A stretch of DNA of 64,000 nt, from the NCBI RefSeq assembly GCF_030161895.1, contig NZ_BSVB01000001.1, positions 682,001 through 746,000 on the forward strand, given 5' to 3'. The notes below the pieces were generated by a model that was given only the letters and a program-made list of their open reading frames with translations, made no database searches and was not told the origin of the DNA. The stretch is from Pseudolysinimonas kribbensis (lineage in GTDB: Bacteria; Actinomycetota; Actinomycetes; Actinomycetales; Microbacteriaceae). Positions within the stretch are counted from its first letter, which is position 1. Every line of letters begins with the position of its first letter. Below, in pieces: positions 47,394-56,833 of the stretch. Made by a program: the position numbers and the translations under genes.

Positions 47394-47942
47394 TCAGCGG
47401 CGGGCGAGCGCGATGGGATAGTCCCCGAGGGCGACGACGCTGCCGGCGACCGCGAGCAGCCCGTCGGCGGGCACGACCGTCGCCTCGCCGTCGGGCGGGG
47501 TCACCGCGACGCCGTTCGTCGAGCGGAGGTCGAGCACGCGCACGCGGTCGCCCTCCGGCACGATCGCGGCGTGCGTCTTCGACACCGATCGGCCCGGGTC
47601 GTCGACCCTGACCGGGACGGCGGCGGGCCGGGCGGACGGCGCCGAGGGGTTGCGGCCGAGCACGACGCCGTCGTTCCCGAGCTCGTGCTCCGTGCCGTCG
47701 GCCAGACGCACGAACCACGCGCCGGGCGTCGCCGCCGCCGACGGAGCGGGCACCGACACGACGGGCGCCGACGCCGCGGTCGGTGCGGTCACCGGTGCCA
47801 CGGGCGGCTGCACGGGGATGCCGGCCCCGCCCAGGCGGACGGTCTCCGATGCGGTCGTCACGGGGACGGCATCCGGAGCGGGCTCGCGCGGCGGCGGCAG
47901 CAGCCCGGGCGGCGGGGTGATGAGGAACGGCTCGTCGGTCAT
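47394..47942 (-). CDS. FHA-domain protein of the type VII secretion-like locus
   Basis: A 182-residue protein with a Pro/Ala-rich N-terminal half and a C-terminal FHA domain. VLGRNPSAPSARPAAV, RSVSKTHAAIVPEG and DLRSTNGVAVTPPDG are the phosphothreonine-binding loops. FHA domains recognise phosphothreonine and often pair with serine/threonine kinases. The gene is divergent from the EssC-like ATPase, which also has an FHA domain; the two may both read kinase signals controlling secretion. The start is ATG 47942; an upstream in-frame start exists at 47981. Confidence 0.85.
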   Translation of the reverse strand: MTDEPFLITPPPGLLPPPREPAPDAVPVTTASETVRLGGAGIPVQPPVAPVTAPTAASAPVVSVPAPSAAATPGAWFVRLADGTEHELGNDGVVLGRNPSAPSARPAAVPVRVDDPGRSVSKTHAAIVPEGDRVRVLDLRSTNGVAVTPPDGEATVVPADGLLAVAGSVVALGDYPIALARR

Positions 47943-48086
47943 CGGCGCTCCCCTCTCCGACCGTCCCACCCTATCCGGCATGGGGACCGCTGCCCATGTC
48001 GTCCGGGAGCGGGAGGGGATGGGATGGAGGGCGGCCTCGCCGACGGCTCATGCGAGGATCGTTCCGGTCTGCGAGGGAGGGCGCGC

Positions 48087-51000
48087 GTGCGACTCAAGCT
48101 GACACTGCGACGCGGCGGCGGTCACGATGCGGACATCGTCGTCACCACGGACGCCGGAGCGAGCATCGCCGAGGTCGCTGCCGCGATCGAGCGGGTCGAT
48201 CCGGCGCACGCCGGCACGCCCGCGACCGCACCCGCGGGCGTGCGTACGCTGCGCGCCGAGCTGCCCGGCACCGGGACCCCTGTGGTGCTGCCCCCGGACG
48301 CCCCGGTCGGCGAGGCCTGGATCGGCTCCGGCGCCAGCATCGAGATCGTGGACGGCGCCGTGCGCCCGACCGCGGCGCCGAACCGTCCGCCGGTCGCGCG
48401 GGTGCGGATCCTGAGCGGCGGGCAGGCGGGCCGCAGCATCGACCTGGCCCCGGGCACCGTCGTCATCGGCCGCGACCCGGACTGCGACATCGTGCTCGCG
48501 GACGACCCGTTGGTGTCGAAGCGGCACGCACGCCTCGAGCTCGGATCGTCGGTCGAGGTCATCGATCTCGGCTCGGCCAACGGCGTGCTCGTCGACGGCG
48601 GTCTCTCCGGTCGCCTCGTCGTCGAGGACGCGGTCACCGCGGTGATCGGCGACACCGAGCTCGAGATCAGCCGCCTCGGCGGCGGCGAGGTCGCCTCGAC
48701 CGCCGGCCCCGTGTTCTTCAACCGCTCCCCCGTCGTCGAGCCGCGGTACGCCGGGCAGGCGTACACCGGGCCCGCCGTGCCGGAGGAGGTCGTCAACCCG
48801 CCGTTCCCGTACGTCGCGATGGTCGCCCCGCTCGGCATGGGCGCCGTGATGTTCGTGGTGAGCCAGAACCCCACCTCGCTCATCTACGTCGCGCTGTCGC
48901 CGATCCTCATGATCGGCAACTACGTGAGCCAGCTCTTCACCCGGCGCGGCAAGCAGAAGCGCGACAAGGCGCGCTTCGACGAGCACCTGACGAAGCTCAC
49001 GGCCGACATGGAGACCGAGCGCGTCCGCGAGCGCGACCAGCGCCTGCGCGAGGCCCCCGCGACCGCCGAGGTGCTCGATGCGGCGACCCGCCGGGGCCCG
49101 CTGCTCTGGACCCGGCGGCCGGAGCACTGGTCGTTCCTCAACGTGCGGCTGGGGATCGGGAGGATGTCCTCCCGCAACTCGATCCAGGAGGACCGCAAGC
49201 CGACGGCGCTGCCGGATTACCAGGAGCGCTTCGACGAGGTGCTCGCGGCCAATCGCGAGGTCGCCGACGTGCCCATCGTGGACAACCTGCACGATGCGGG
49301 TGCGCTCGGCATCGCCGGCGACGGGGCCGCGGCGGCCGAGGCCGCCAACGCGATCCTCGTGCAGCTGACCGGGCTGCACTCGCCGTCCGAGGTCGTGGTG
49401 GCCGCCGCCATCACCCCCGCCTGGTCGGCGCAGCTGGACTGGCTCAAGTGGCTGCCGCACACGGCATCCCCGCAGAGTCCGCTCGACGGCGTGCAGCTCG
49501 CCGACAGCCCGGCGAGCGCCGCCCAGCTCGTCTCGAGCGTCGAGGGTCTCATCGCGTCGCGCCTCGCGAAGCTCGAGGCCCGGCGCCGCGGGGCGGCCGA
49601 GCAGGACGAGCTCGCGCTCGAGCGCGGGGCGAAGGTCGGGCACGAGACGGGGCAGGGCACCGAGTCGCCGATCCCCGCCGTCATCCTGGTCATCTCCGAC
49701 GACGTGCCGGTCGACCGCGGCCGGCTCGTGCAGCTCGCCGAGCAGGCGGCCGACGCGGGCGTGTTCCCGATCTGGATGGCGCGCGACGTCGAGGCGCTGC
49801 CCGCCGTGTGCCGCACGTTCGTCGCCCTCGACGGCGACACCGCGCGCGTCGGGCTGGTGCGGCTCGGGGAGACCATCGAAGGCGTGAACGCAGAGCGCGT
49901 CACCGGGACGGCGGCGCTCGACTACGCGCGCCGGCTCGCGCCGGTCATCGATGCGGGAGCGGTGGTCGCCGACTCGAGCGACCTGCCGCGCACCGTCTCC
50001 CTCGTGACGCTCCTCGGCCACGAGCTCGTCGAGTCCAGCGACGCCGTCATCGACCGCTGGCGGCAGAACGAGTCGATCCACGACCGCACTCCCGGCCTCG
50101 TGCCCCGTAAGCGCCGCCCCGGCAAGCTGCGCGCGATCATCGGCTCCGCGGGCGTCGACGCCATGCACCTCGACCTGCGCACACAGGGTCCGCACGCCCT
50201 CGTCGGCGGCACGACCGGCGCCGGCAAGTCGGAGTTCCTGCAGGCCTGGGTGCTCGGCATGGCCGCCGAGTACAGCCCCGACCGGGTGACCTTCCTCTTC
50301 GTCGACTACAAGGGCGGCTCGGCGTTCGCCGACTGCGTGACGCTGCCGCACTGCGTGGGGCTCGTGACCGACCTGAGCCCGCACCTCGTGCGGCGCGCGC
50401 TCACCAGCCTGCGCGCCGAGCTGCACCACCGCGAGCACCTGCTCAACCGCAAGAAGGCCAAGGACCTGCTCGAACTCGAGCGCCGCGGCGACCCCGACAG
50501 CCCGCCCGCGCTCGTGCTCGTCATCGACGAGTTCGCGGCGCTCGCGGGTGAGGTGCCGGAGTTCGTCGACGGTGTCGTCGACATCGCCCAGCGCGGTCGC
50601 TCGCTCGGCATCCACCTGATCATGGCGACGCAGCGGCCGGCGGGCGTCATCAAGGACAACCTGCGCGCGAACACCAACATGCGGGTGGCGCTGCGCATGG
50701 CCGACGAGTCCGACAGCGAGGATGTCGTCGGCACGAAGGACGCGGGCGGCTTCGACCCCGGCCTGCCCGGGCGCGGCCTGGCCAAGACGGGCCCCGGCCG
50801 CCTCACGATGTTCCAGTCCGCCTACGCCGGCGGCTGGACGAGCCGCGAACCGGAGCAGGCCAACGTCGAGATCACGGAGCTGCGCTTCGGCGGCGAGGTG
50901 CGCTGGGAGGAGCCGCGCCGCGAGGCCCCGGAGGAGGAGCGCGACCTCGGCCCGACCGACCAGCAGCGGCTCGTCGCGCGGATGATCCAGGCGGCGGGCG

Positions 51001-52555
51001 CCGCGGCCATCCCGGCGCCCCGGCGTCCGTGGCTCGACGAGCTCGCCTCGGTGTACGACCTGGCGCGGCTGCATCAGCGCACCGACGCCGAGCTCCTGCT
51101 CGGGGTCACCGACCTGCCGGACCTGCAGGTGCAGCAGCCCGTCTACTTCACGCCGGACGTCGACGGCCACCTCGCGATCTACGGCACGGGCGGCTCGGGC
51201 AAGTCGACGGTGCTGCGCACCCTCGCCGCCGCGGGGGCGATCACGCCGCGCGGCGGGCCGGTGCAGGTCTATGCGCTCGACTTCGGCTCGGGCAGCCTCC
51301 GGATGCTCGAGAACCTCCCGCACGTAGGCGCCGTGATCCCCGGCGAGGACGCGGAGCGCGTCGTGCGGCTGTTCCGGATGCTGAAGAACGAGCTCGAGGA
51401 GCGCGGGCCGTTGTTCGCGGGCAGCAACGCCGCGAACATCACCGAGTACCGCACGCTCTCCGGCGAGGCCGGGCGCCCGCGCATCCTGCTGCTCATCGAC
51501 GGGTTCCCCAACTTCCGCGAGGACTTCGAGATCCCCGCCGGGAGATCGCAGTGGTACGACGTCTTCCGCGACATCCTGGGCGACGGGCGTCAGCTCGGCA
51601 TCCACGTGGCGCTCACGGCCGACCGGCCGGGCGCGGTGCCGACCTCGATCTCGTCGAGCATCCAGCGCCGCGTGGTGCTGCGGCTGGCCGACGACAGCTA
51701 CGGGATGCTGGACGTGCCGAACGACATCCTCTCCCCGCATCGGCGCCCGGGCGGGCCATCGTCGATCGCGAGGAGACCCAGATCGCGGTGCTCGGCGGCA
51801 GCCCGATCGTCGCCGATCAGTCCGCCGCGATGAAGGAGCTCGGCGAGGCCATGCGCCGAGCCGGCGTCACGCCCGCACCCGGCATCGGCTCGCTCCCCGC
51901 CGAGTACACGGCGGCGCAACTGCCGGCGACGCTCGGCGGCAGCCCGGTGCTCGGCATCAGCGACCTCGATCTCGGCCCGTACCCGTTCGAGCCGAGCGGC
52001 ACGGTGCTCGTCGCGGGGCCGCCGGCCTCCGGGCGCACGACGTCGCTCATCTCGATCGCGCAGGCGCTCGAGCGCTTCGATCCGGAGACCCGGCTGTACT
52101 ACATCGGGTCCAGGCGCTCTCCGGTCGCGGCGGCGCTCGAGTGGGTCGAGACGGCGACGAGGCCCGAGGAGGCGGCCGAGCTCGCCCGCGCGCTCGCGCA
52201 GGCCATGACCGACGACGACACCGAGGGGCGGATCGCGGTCGTGATCGAGTCGCTCGGCGAGTTCCTGCAGTCGTCGGCGGACGGGCCCATCGTCGAGCTG
52301 GCCAAGGCGGCGAAGAAGTCGGAGCACCTCGTGGTCGCCGAGGCCGAGACCTCCGCGTGGGGATCGTCCTGGCCGCTCATGGGCGAGTTCAAGAACGGGC
52401 GCCGCGGCCTGCTGCTGCAGCCCGACTCGATCGACGGCGACATCCTGCTGAAGACGGCCCTGCCCCGGCTGCAGAAGAACGAGTTCCCGCCGGGGCGGGG
52501 CGTCTACATCGCGCGGGGCAGGTTCGCGCGGGTGCAGCTGCCGCTGCCCTCCTGA
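48087..52555 (+). CDS. EssC/EccC-like FtsK/SpoIIIE secretion ATPase with FHA domain, frame broken
   Basis: The motor ATPase of a type VII-like secretion system, about 1489 residues. An N-terminal beta-grasp-like region precedes an FHA domain (VVIGRDPDCDIVLADDPLVS, near residues 127-150). Two membrane helices lie near residues 240-280, then three FtsK-type ATPase domains with P-loops at about 707 (GGTTGAGKSEF), 1032 (GTGGSGKSTV) and 1309 (AGPPASGRTTS). Walker B is good in domain 1 (VLVIDEFAAL) but altered in domain 2 (LIDGF) and domain 3, where the P-loop lysine is also arginine. So domain 1 is probably the active motor. The frame breaks at 51733-51736. GTG 48087 follows a GGAGG site. The layout is closer to Firmicute EssC than to split mycobacterial EccC. 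Confidence 0.88.
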
Positions 52556-52582
52556 CCTGCCCGGAAGCCGGTGACGGGGCCG

Positions 52583-52628
52583 ATGGGGAGTCCTCCCCAT
52601 TCCGAGCCCTTCTCATCCGGGTTAGCGT
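52583..52628 (+). promoter_or_regulatory. Promoter of the WXG100-like operon with an overlapping palindrome
   Basis: TTCCGA (52600-52605) and TAGCGT (52623-52628) are 17 bases apart, a good -35/-10 pair. The palindrome ATGGGGAG-TC-CTCCCCAT (52583-52600) ends at the first base of the -35, a position suited to a regulator. The first gene starts 62 bases downstream of the -10. Confidence 0.55.
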
Positions 52629-52689
52629 CGAAGGCATCAAGACGCGGTCGATTCCCGGCCCGACTCCACTACCGAAAGGGATACCCCTC

Positions 52690-52986
52690 ATGGCCAACAT
52701 GAACGTCACCTACGGGGAGATGACCGACGCGGCGAACCGCCTCATCTCCGGCAAGGACGACATCACCGCGAAGCTTCACGAGCTGCAGACGCTGGTGAAC
52801 AACCTCGTCAACGGCGGCTTCGTGACCGACTCCGCCTCGGGCGCGTTCCACTCGTCGTACGAGCAGTTCACCAAGGGCACCACCGACGCCGTCAACGGCC
52901 TGGACGGCATGAGCCAGTTCCTGACCAAGGCGGCCGACGCCCTCCAGAACGTCGACCAGCAGCTCGCCAAGGGCATCGGCGGCTGA
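52690..52986 (+). CDS. WXG100-family small secreted protein (ESAT-6-like), motif GGF in place of WXG
   Basis: A 98-residue helical-hairpin protein of the size and pattern of WXG100/ESAT-6 proteins, substrates of type VII secretion. The turn reads NGGFVTDSASGAFHSSYEQF, so the usual Trp is Gly and WXG is GGF. The C-terminal helix ends NVDQQLAKGIGG. It is directly downstream of the EssC-like ATPase and has its own promoter. A AAAGGG stretch precedes the ATG. No partner WXG gene of equal size is next to it except the gene at 53067. Confidence 0.85.
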   Translation: MANMNVTYGEMTDAANRLISGKDDITAKLHELQTLVNNLVNGGFVTDSASGAFHSSYEQFTKGTTDAVNGLDGMSQFLTKAADALQNVDQQLAKGIGG

Positions 52987-53066
52987 GCCGCGCGCGGGGG
53001 CGCCGGCATCCGTCGCCCCCGCACCCGTCCGCCACGTCACTGCACCACCCAGAAAGGAAACGTCGC

Positions 53067-53396
53067 ATGGCCGGCCCCGACCTCTCCGTCGACCTCCCGC
53101 TGCTGAAGCAGCTCAAGAAGGACCTCGACGCGATCGTCAAGGAGTTCACCGACGCCGACGACTTCAGCGACGACGTCGCCGACGCCACCGGCCACGACGC
53201 CCTCCACGACAGCGTGCGCGACTTCGCGCACAAGTGGAACGACAAGCGCAAGAAGATGACCGCCAACGTCGACGCGTTGCAGAAGCAGATCAGCGCGATC
53301 ACCGACGGCTTCACCACCGTCGACAGCAAACTCGCCAAGGCCCTCGAGGACGCCCACACCGAGCAGCAGAAGCAGAAGATCGGAGGCGCGAAATGA
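53067..53396 (+). CDS. Helical type VII-associated protein, unknown
   Basis: A 109-residue, strongly helical, charged protein (LKQLKKDLDAIVKEFTDADD, HKWNDKRKKMTANVDALQKQ, then an Ala/Lys/Gln-rich tail). Its size, helix pairing and place between the WXG100 gene and a large putative substrate suggest a partner or chaperone of a secreted protein; HKW may be a relic of the WXG turn. A GAAAGGA ribosome site lies before the ATG. Its TGA overlaps the ATG of the next gene, so the two are co-translated. No family name is claimed. Confidence 0.65.
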   Translation: MAGPDLSVDLPLLKQLKKDLDAIVKEFTDADDFSDDVADATGHDALHDSVRDFAHKWNDKRKKMTANVDALQKQISAITDGFTTVDSKLAKALEDAHTEQQKQKIGGAK

Positions 53397-54778
53397 GCGA
53401 CACCGAGTACAAGCCGCTGAAGGGCGACCCGGACCTGCTGCGCACCAAGGCGCTCCACTACAAGCACATCGGCGAGGCCATCGCGCGCTCCGTGATCACG
53501 CTGCGCAAGATCCACGACGAAGACACGATGAAGAGCAAGGCCGTCGACGCCGTCCGCAGTTCCGCGCACGACGTCGCCGACGACATCGACAAGGCCCACG
53601 ACCGCTATCAGCAGACCGCGGATGCCCTGCTCGAGTACGCGTCGTCGCTGCGCACCGCTCAGGAGGACGCGAACCGCGCCATCCCCGACATCGAGCAGAA
53701 GCAGCAGGACGCCGACCACGCGCACACCGCCGCGCGGACCGCCCAGCAGGACGCCGACGACGCGAGCGACGCCGACAAGTCCGACAAGACCACGGCCGCC
53801 TCCCAGGCGTCGGATGCGGCCGGGGATGCCGACGGCGCCCTGCGCGCCGCCCAGCAGAAGTGGCACGACGCCGAGAACCTCAAGAACACCGCGGCGGACA
53901 AGGCCATCGGGCTCATCAAGGAGGTCGTCTCCGGCAAGAAAGAGCACGGCCTGAAGGACTCCTGGTGGGACAACTGGGGCAGCAAGATCCTGAACGTCGT
54001 CAAGTTCATCTGCGACGTGGCCGGATTCCTGTCGATCTTCCTCGGCTGGATCCCGATCTTCGGCCAGATCCTGCTCGTGCTCGCCGCAATCGGCGCGCTC
54101 ATCACGCTGGTCGAGTCGATCGTCGCCGCGGTGCAGGGCAACGGCTCCTGGTGGGCCGTGCTGGGCGCCGCCGCCATGTGCGTGCTGACGATCTTCGGCG
54201 GCAAGCTGTTCGCGATGGCCGCCAAGGAGCTCAAGGGCTCGATGATCCTGTCCACCGGCCTGAAGGGCTCGAAGGAGCTGCGCGAGCTGCAGGGCGTCAC
54301 CAAGGGCAGCAAGGAGTTCATGAGCTTCAAGGCGGCGCGCAAGGCGGTGCGCAAGCCGCTCACCGACGCCTTCCGACAGCCCTTCCGCCGCTCGGGTAAC
54401 GACTTCGCCATCATGAGCAAGTTCCAGAAGGGCGAGTACACGTTCACCCAGGCCATGGGCAAGGCGGCCAAGAACGCGTTCCCCAAGCCCTCCTTCGACT
54501 GGAAGGGTGCGGCGGGGCTCAACAAGGATCTGCTCTCGGCCGCGCACATGGCGAAGGACTCGCGCGTCGTCGTCACGACCGGCATGAAGGCCAAGGCCGT
54601 CGCCCTCACCGGCTTCCAGATGTACACGACCGAGAACAAGATCATGGGCCTCGGCAAGGACCTCGGCGCGCACGATCCGATCACCCTGATCAAGGACGGC
54701 GCCGGCTTCGCCGGCGGCAGCTACAGCAAGGTGCCCGAGCTCGCGGGCAACGTCAAGGACTTCGTCGGGAAGATGTGA
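53393..54778 (+). CDS. Putative type VII-secreted protein with helical head and hydrophobic middle
   Basis: A 461-residue protein. Residues 1-170 are helical and charged (LRTKALHYKHIGEAIARSV, then long Ala/Asp/Gln-rich coiled coil), similar to the N-terminal secretion-signal regions of large type VII substrates. Residues about 190-285 are three hydrophobic segments, including FLSIFLGWIPIFGQILLVLA and AVLGAAAMCVLTIFGGKLF, which could insert into membranes. The remainder is basic, without a known toxin or enzyme domain. Its position after the WXG100-like genes suggests a secreted effector or structural protein. Whether the following genes neutralise it is unknown. Confidence 0.7.
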   Translation: MSDTEYKPLKGDPDLLRTKALHYKHIGEAIARSVITLRKIHDEDTMKSKAVDAVRSSAHDVADDIDKAHDRYQQTADALLEYASSLRTAQEDANRAIPDIEQKQQDADHAHTAARTAQQDADDASDADKSDKTTAASQASDAAGDADGALRAAQQKWHDAENLKNTAADKAIGLIKEVVSGKKEHGLKDSWWDNWGSKILNVVKFICDVAGFLSIFLGWIPIFGQILLVLAAIGALITLVESIVAAVQGNGSWWAVLGAAAMCVLTIFGGKLFAMAAKELKGSMILSTGLKGSKELRELQGVTKGSKEFMSFKAARKAVRKPLTDAFRQPFRRSGNDFAIMSKFQKGEYTFTQAMGKAAKNAFPKPSFDWKGAAGLNKDLLSAAHMAKDSRVVVTTGMKAKAVALTGFQMYTTENKIMGLGKDLGAHDPITLIKDGAGFAGGSYSKVPELAGNVKDFVGKM

Positions 54779-55401
54779 TCATGCCCGCCGCAGCCCTTCG
54801 CGACATCGCCGACTTCCGCCTCGGGCTCCCCGAGGAGTGGTATCCGATGCCGCTCGACGACAGCGGCCGCAGCTGGCCGGGCGAGCTCGCCGCCTCCCTG
54901 ACCGACGATCCGGATGCGGCGACCCGCCTGACCGGCGAGCTCGAGTCGGCCCGCGCGGCCTTCGTGGGCATGGACGACCCGCTCATCCGCGCCGCCGTCT
55001 GGGTCGGCGAGCCCGAGAGCGGGCACGCGGACGCGGCGATGGTGTTCGCGATGGCCGAGCTCGACGAGATCGGGATGCCGGACCAGTACGAGCGCTTCCT
55101 CGCCTCGTACGCGAACCGCACCACGGACGGCGAGTTCTACTACAACGTGAGCACCTGGCGGTCCGCGGTGCCGGCCGGCGAGGTCGTCGCCTCGCACAAC
55201 CTGGTGGCGCATCCGGAGGCGGACGACGCGGAAGGCTCGCTGCTCGAGGAGCGCGTCGTCATCGCGGTCTATCCGCCCGGGGCGGCGCAGGCCGTGCAGT
55301 TCATCTTCTCGGCGCAGGGGCTGGGCTCCTTCGAGAACATGCCGGAGCAGACCCAGTCGATCGTGCTGAATCTCCACGTGCGGCTGGAGGGCGAGGCATG
55401 A
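54775..55401 (+). CDS. Accessory protein of the secretion locus with LPxxW motif, unknown
   Basis: A 206-residue soluble protein beginning ADFRLGLPEEWYPMPLDD. It is rich in beta strand, ending with NLHVRLEGEA. The following gene shares the LPxxW opening (TLILPGAWFAFAL) and a similar strand-rich body, so the two may be distant paralogues. GTG 54775 overlaps the stop of the putative substrate gene; ATG 54781 is another start. No family could be named. It could be a secretion chaperone or an immunity protein; neither is shown. Confidence 0.6.
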   Translation: MIMPAAALRDIADFRLGLPEEWYPMPLDDSGRSWPGELAASLTDDPDAATRLTGELESARAAFVGMDDPLIRAAVWVGEPESGHADAAMVFAMAELDEIGMPDQYERFLASYANRTTDGEFYYNVSTWRSAVPAGEVVASHNLVAHPEADDAEGSLLEERVVIAVYPPGAAQAVQFIFSAQGLGSFENMPEQTQSIVLNLHVRLEGEA

Positions 55402-56039
55402 GCGAGAAGGAATCCGCCGCCGACGTGCGATCGGTTCCCGCGCCGGGCGGCGGCTACACGCTGATCCTGCCCGGTGCCTGGTTCGCGTTCGCACTCGGCG
55501 ACGAGGAGGACGTGAAGCGTCGCGTGACGGCCCTCGTGCGCAAGCAGATGGGCCGCGCCGACCGGCTGGCCCGTCAGCGCCGTGAGGTGACGGAACAGGT
55601 GCACGAGACCGCGCGCCGCGCGCGGGAGGCCGGCTGCGCGTCGATGTACCTGGCGCTGGAGATCCTGCCCGACGTGCCCTTCCCGGCCGCCATTCTCGGC
55701 GGCGACGTCGCGTGGCCGCCCACCGCGACGGATCGCGCCCTCGGCATCGAGGAGGCGCTGCGAACCGGATTCCCGGACGCCGAGGTCGTCGCCCATCGGA
55801 TGGGGCCCGCGGCGCGCACCATCGAGTTCGGCACGCAGGAGATCGGCTCGCAGTCGACGCCGACGATGCGCGCGCAGTTCCGCATCCCATACCCGGACGC
55901 GTCGCGCCTGCTGGAGTTCACCATCTCGACCCCGATGATGGCCGACCCGGAGCTGTGGGCCGCGCTCTTCGATCAGATCGTCGACTCGCTCACCTGGGCC
56001 GAGCCGATCGCCGTTCTCGATGACGCGCCGGCCGTCTGA
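55398..56039 (+). CDS. Accessory protein of the secretion locus, LPxxW motif, unknown
   Basis: A 213-residue soluble protein: GGYTLILPGAWFAFALGDEE, then a basic helix (RRVTALVRKQMGRADRLARQ) and strands. ATG 55398 overlaps the preceding stop, and its own end overlaps the next gene by 20 bases. It resembles the preceding gene in its LPxxW opening and size but not closely. No catalytic motif is seen. Confidence 0.6.
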   Translation: MSEKESAADVRSVPAPGGGYTLILPGAWFAFALGDEEDVKRRVTALVRKQMGRADRLARQRREVTEQVHETARRAREAGCASMYLALEILPDVPFPAAILGGDVAWPPTATDRALGIEEALRTGFPDAEVVAHRMGPAARTIEFGTQEIGSQSTPTMRAQFRIPYPDASRLLEFTISTPMMADPELWAALFDQIVDSLTWAEPIAVLDDAPAV

Positions 56040-56802
56040 CGCCGAGCTGGCCGAGCGGCGCGCCCGCGTGGCCGCGTCGAACCGGCGGTCCGGGGCGACC
56101 CTCTCGATCACGGGGGCCGTGGCGGCGCTGCTCGCGCTCATCGCGCTCGTGGGCGGGACGCTCCTCGGTGCGGACTTCGCCCGCATCGCGACCGGCATCC
56201 TGCTGCTGGTCGCCGCCGGATGCCTCGTGCTCGGGGAGCAGTTGCGCCGCGGCCGCTGGGGCGCGAATCCGGCTCCTCCCGCGACGGCGCTCCCCACCGC
56301 ATCGATCGTCACCCGCTTCCGGCTGCTGCCGATGGGCTGGCACCTGCTCTGGCTGGTGCTGGGAGCGCTCGTCTCGATCGCGCTGCTCGTGCTGCCCGCC
56401 ATCGCCTTCTCCGACGTCGATCTCGCGGCCGTCTGGATCGTCTACGGCGCCGTCGGGGTCGGTGCGGTGGCCGGGGGCGCGGTCTCGCTGCTGAAGAAGG
56501 CGGTCTGGCGCTCGGGCGCCTCGCGTCATCCGCACGGCGGCGACCCGGCGCGCGGGCGCGTCTTCTGGCGCTGGATCGGCTACCGCTGGCGTCTCGACAT
56601 CTGGGCGGCGGGGATCGGCGGGTTCCTGTTCGGCCTGATCCCCACCACCCTGCCGGACGTGGACGACAGCGCGACCGGCGCCGGAACGGCCCTGCTGGTC
56701 ATGCTGATCGCCGGAGCGGTGCTCGTCGCCGTCGGCATCGTCGCGAGCACCCAGTTCTGGCGGTCGGGCGAGTCGCTCGGATCCGGCGAGAGCCTCGTCT
56801 GA
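56020..56802 (+). CDS. Integral membrane protein of the secretion locus, unknown
   Basis: A 260-residue protein with about six membrane helices, including SITGAVAALLALIALVGGTL, an ARIATGILLLVAAGCLVLG segment, and LVMLIAGAVLVAVGIVAST near the C-terminus. It starts inside the end of the previous gene and is the last of this plus-strand cluster; the transglutaminase-like gene converges on it with 31 bases between. It may be a channel or a scaffold of the secretion machinery; nothing specific is visible. Confidence 0.6.
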   Translation: MTRRPSDAELAERRARVAASNRRSGATLSITGAVAALLALIALVGGTLLGADFARIATGILLLVAAGCLVLGEQLRRGRWGANPAPPATALPTASIVTRFRLLPMGWHLLWLVLGALVSIALLVLPAIAFSDVDLAAVWIVYGAVGVGAVAGGAVSLLKKAVWRSGASRHPHGGDPARGRVFWRWIGYRWRLDIWAAGIGGFLFGLIPTTLPDVDDSATGAGTALLVMLIAGAVLVAVGIVASTQFWRSGESLGSGESLV

Positions 56803-56833
56803 CGTCTCTCCCGGGACGCAATCGGCGGTTCCC

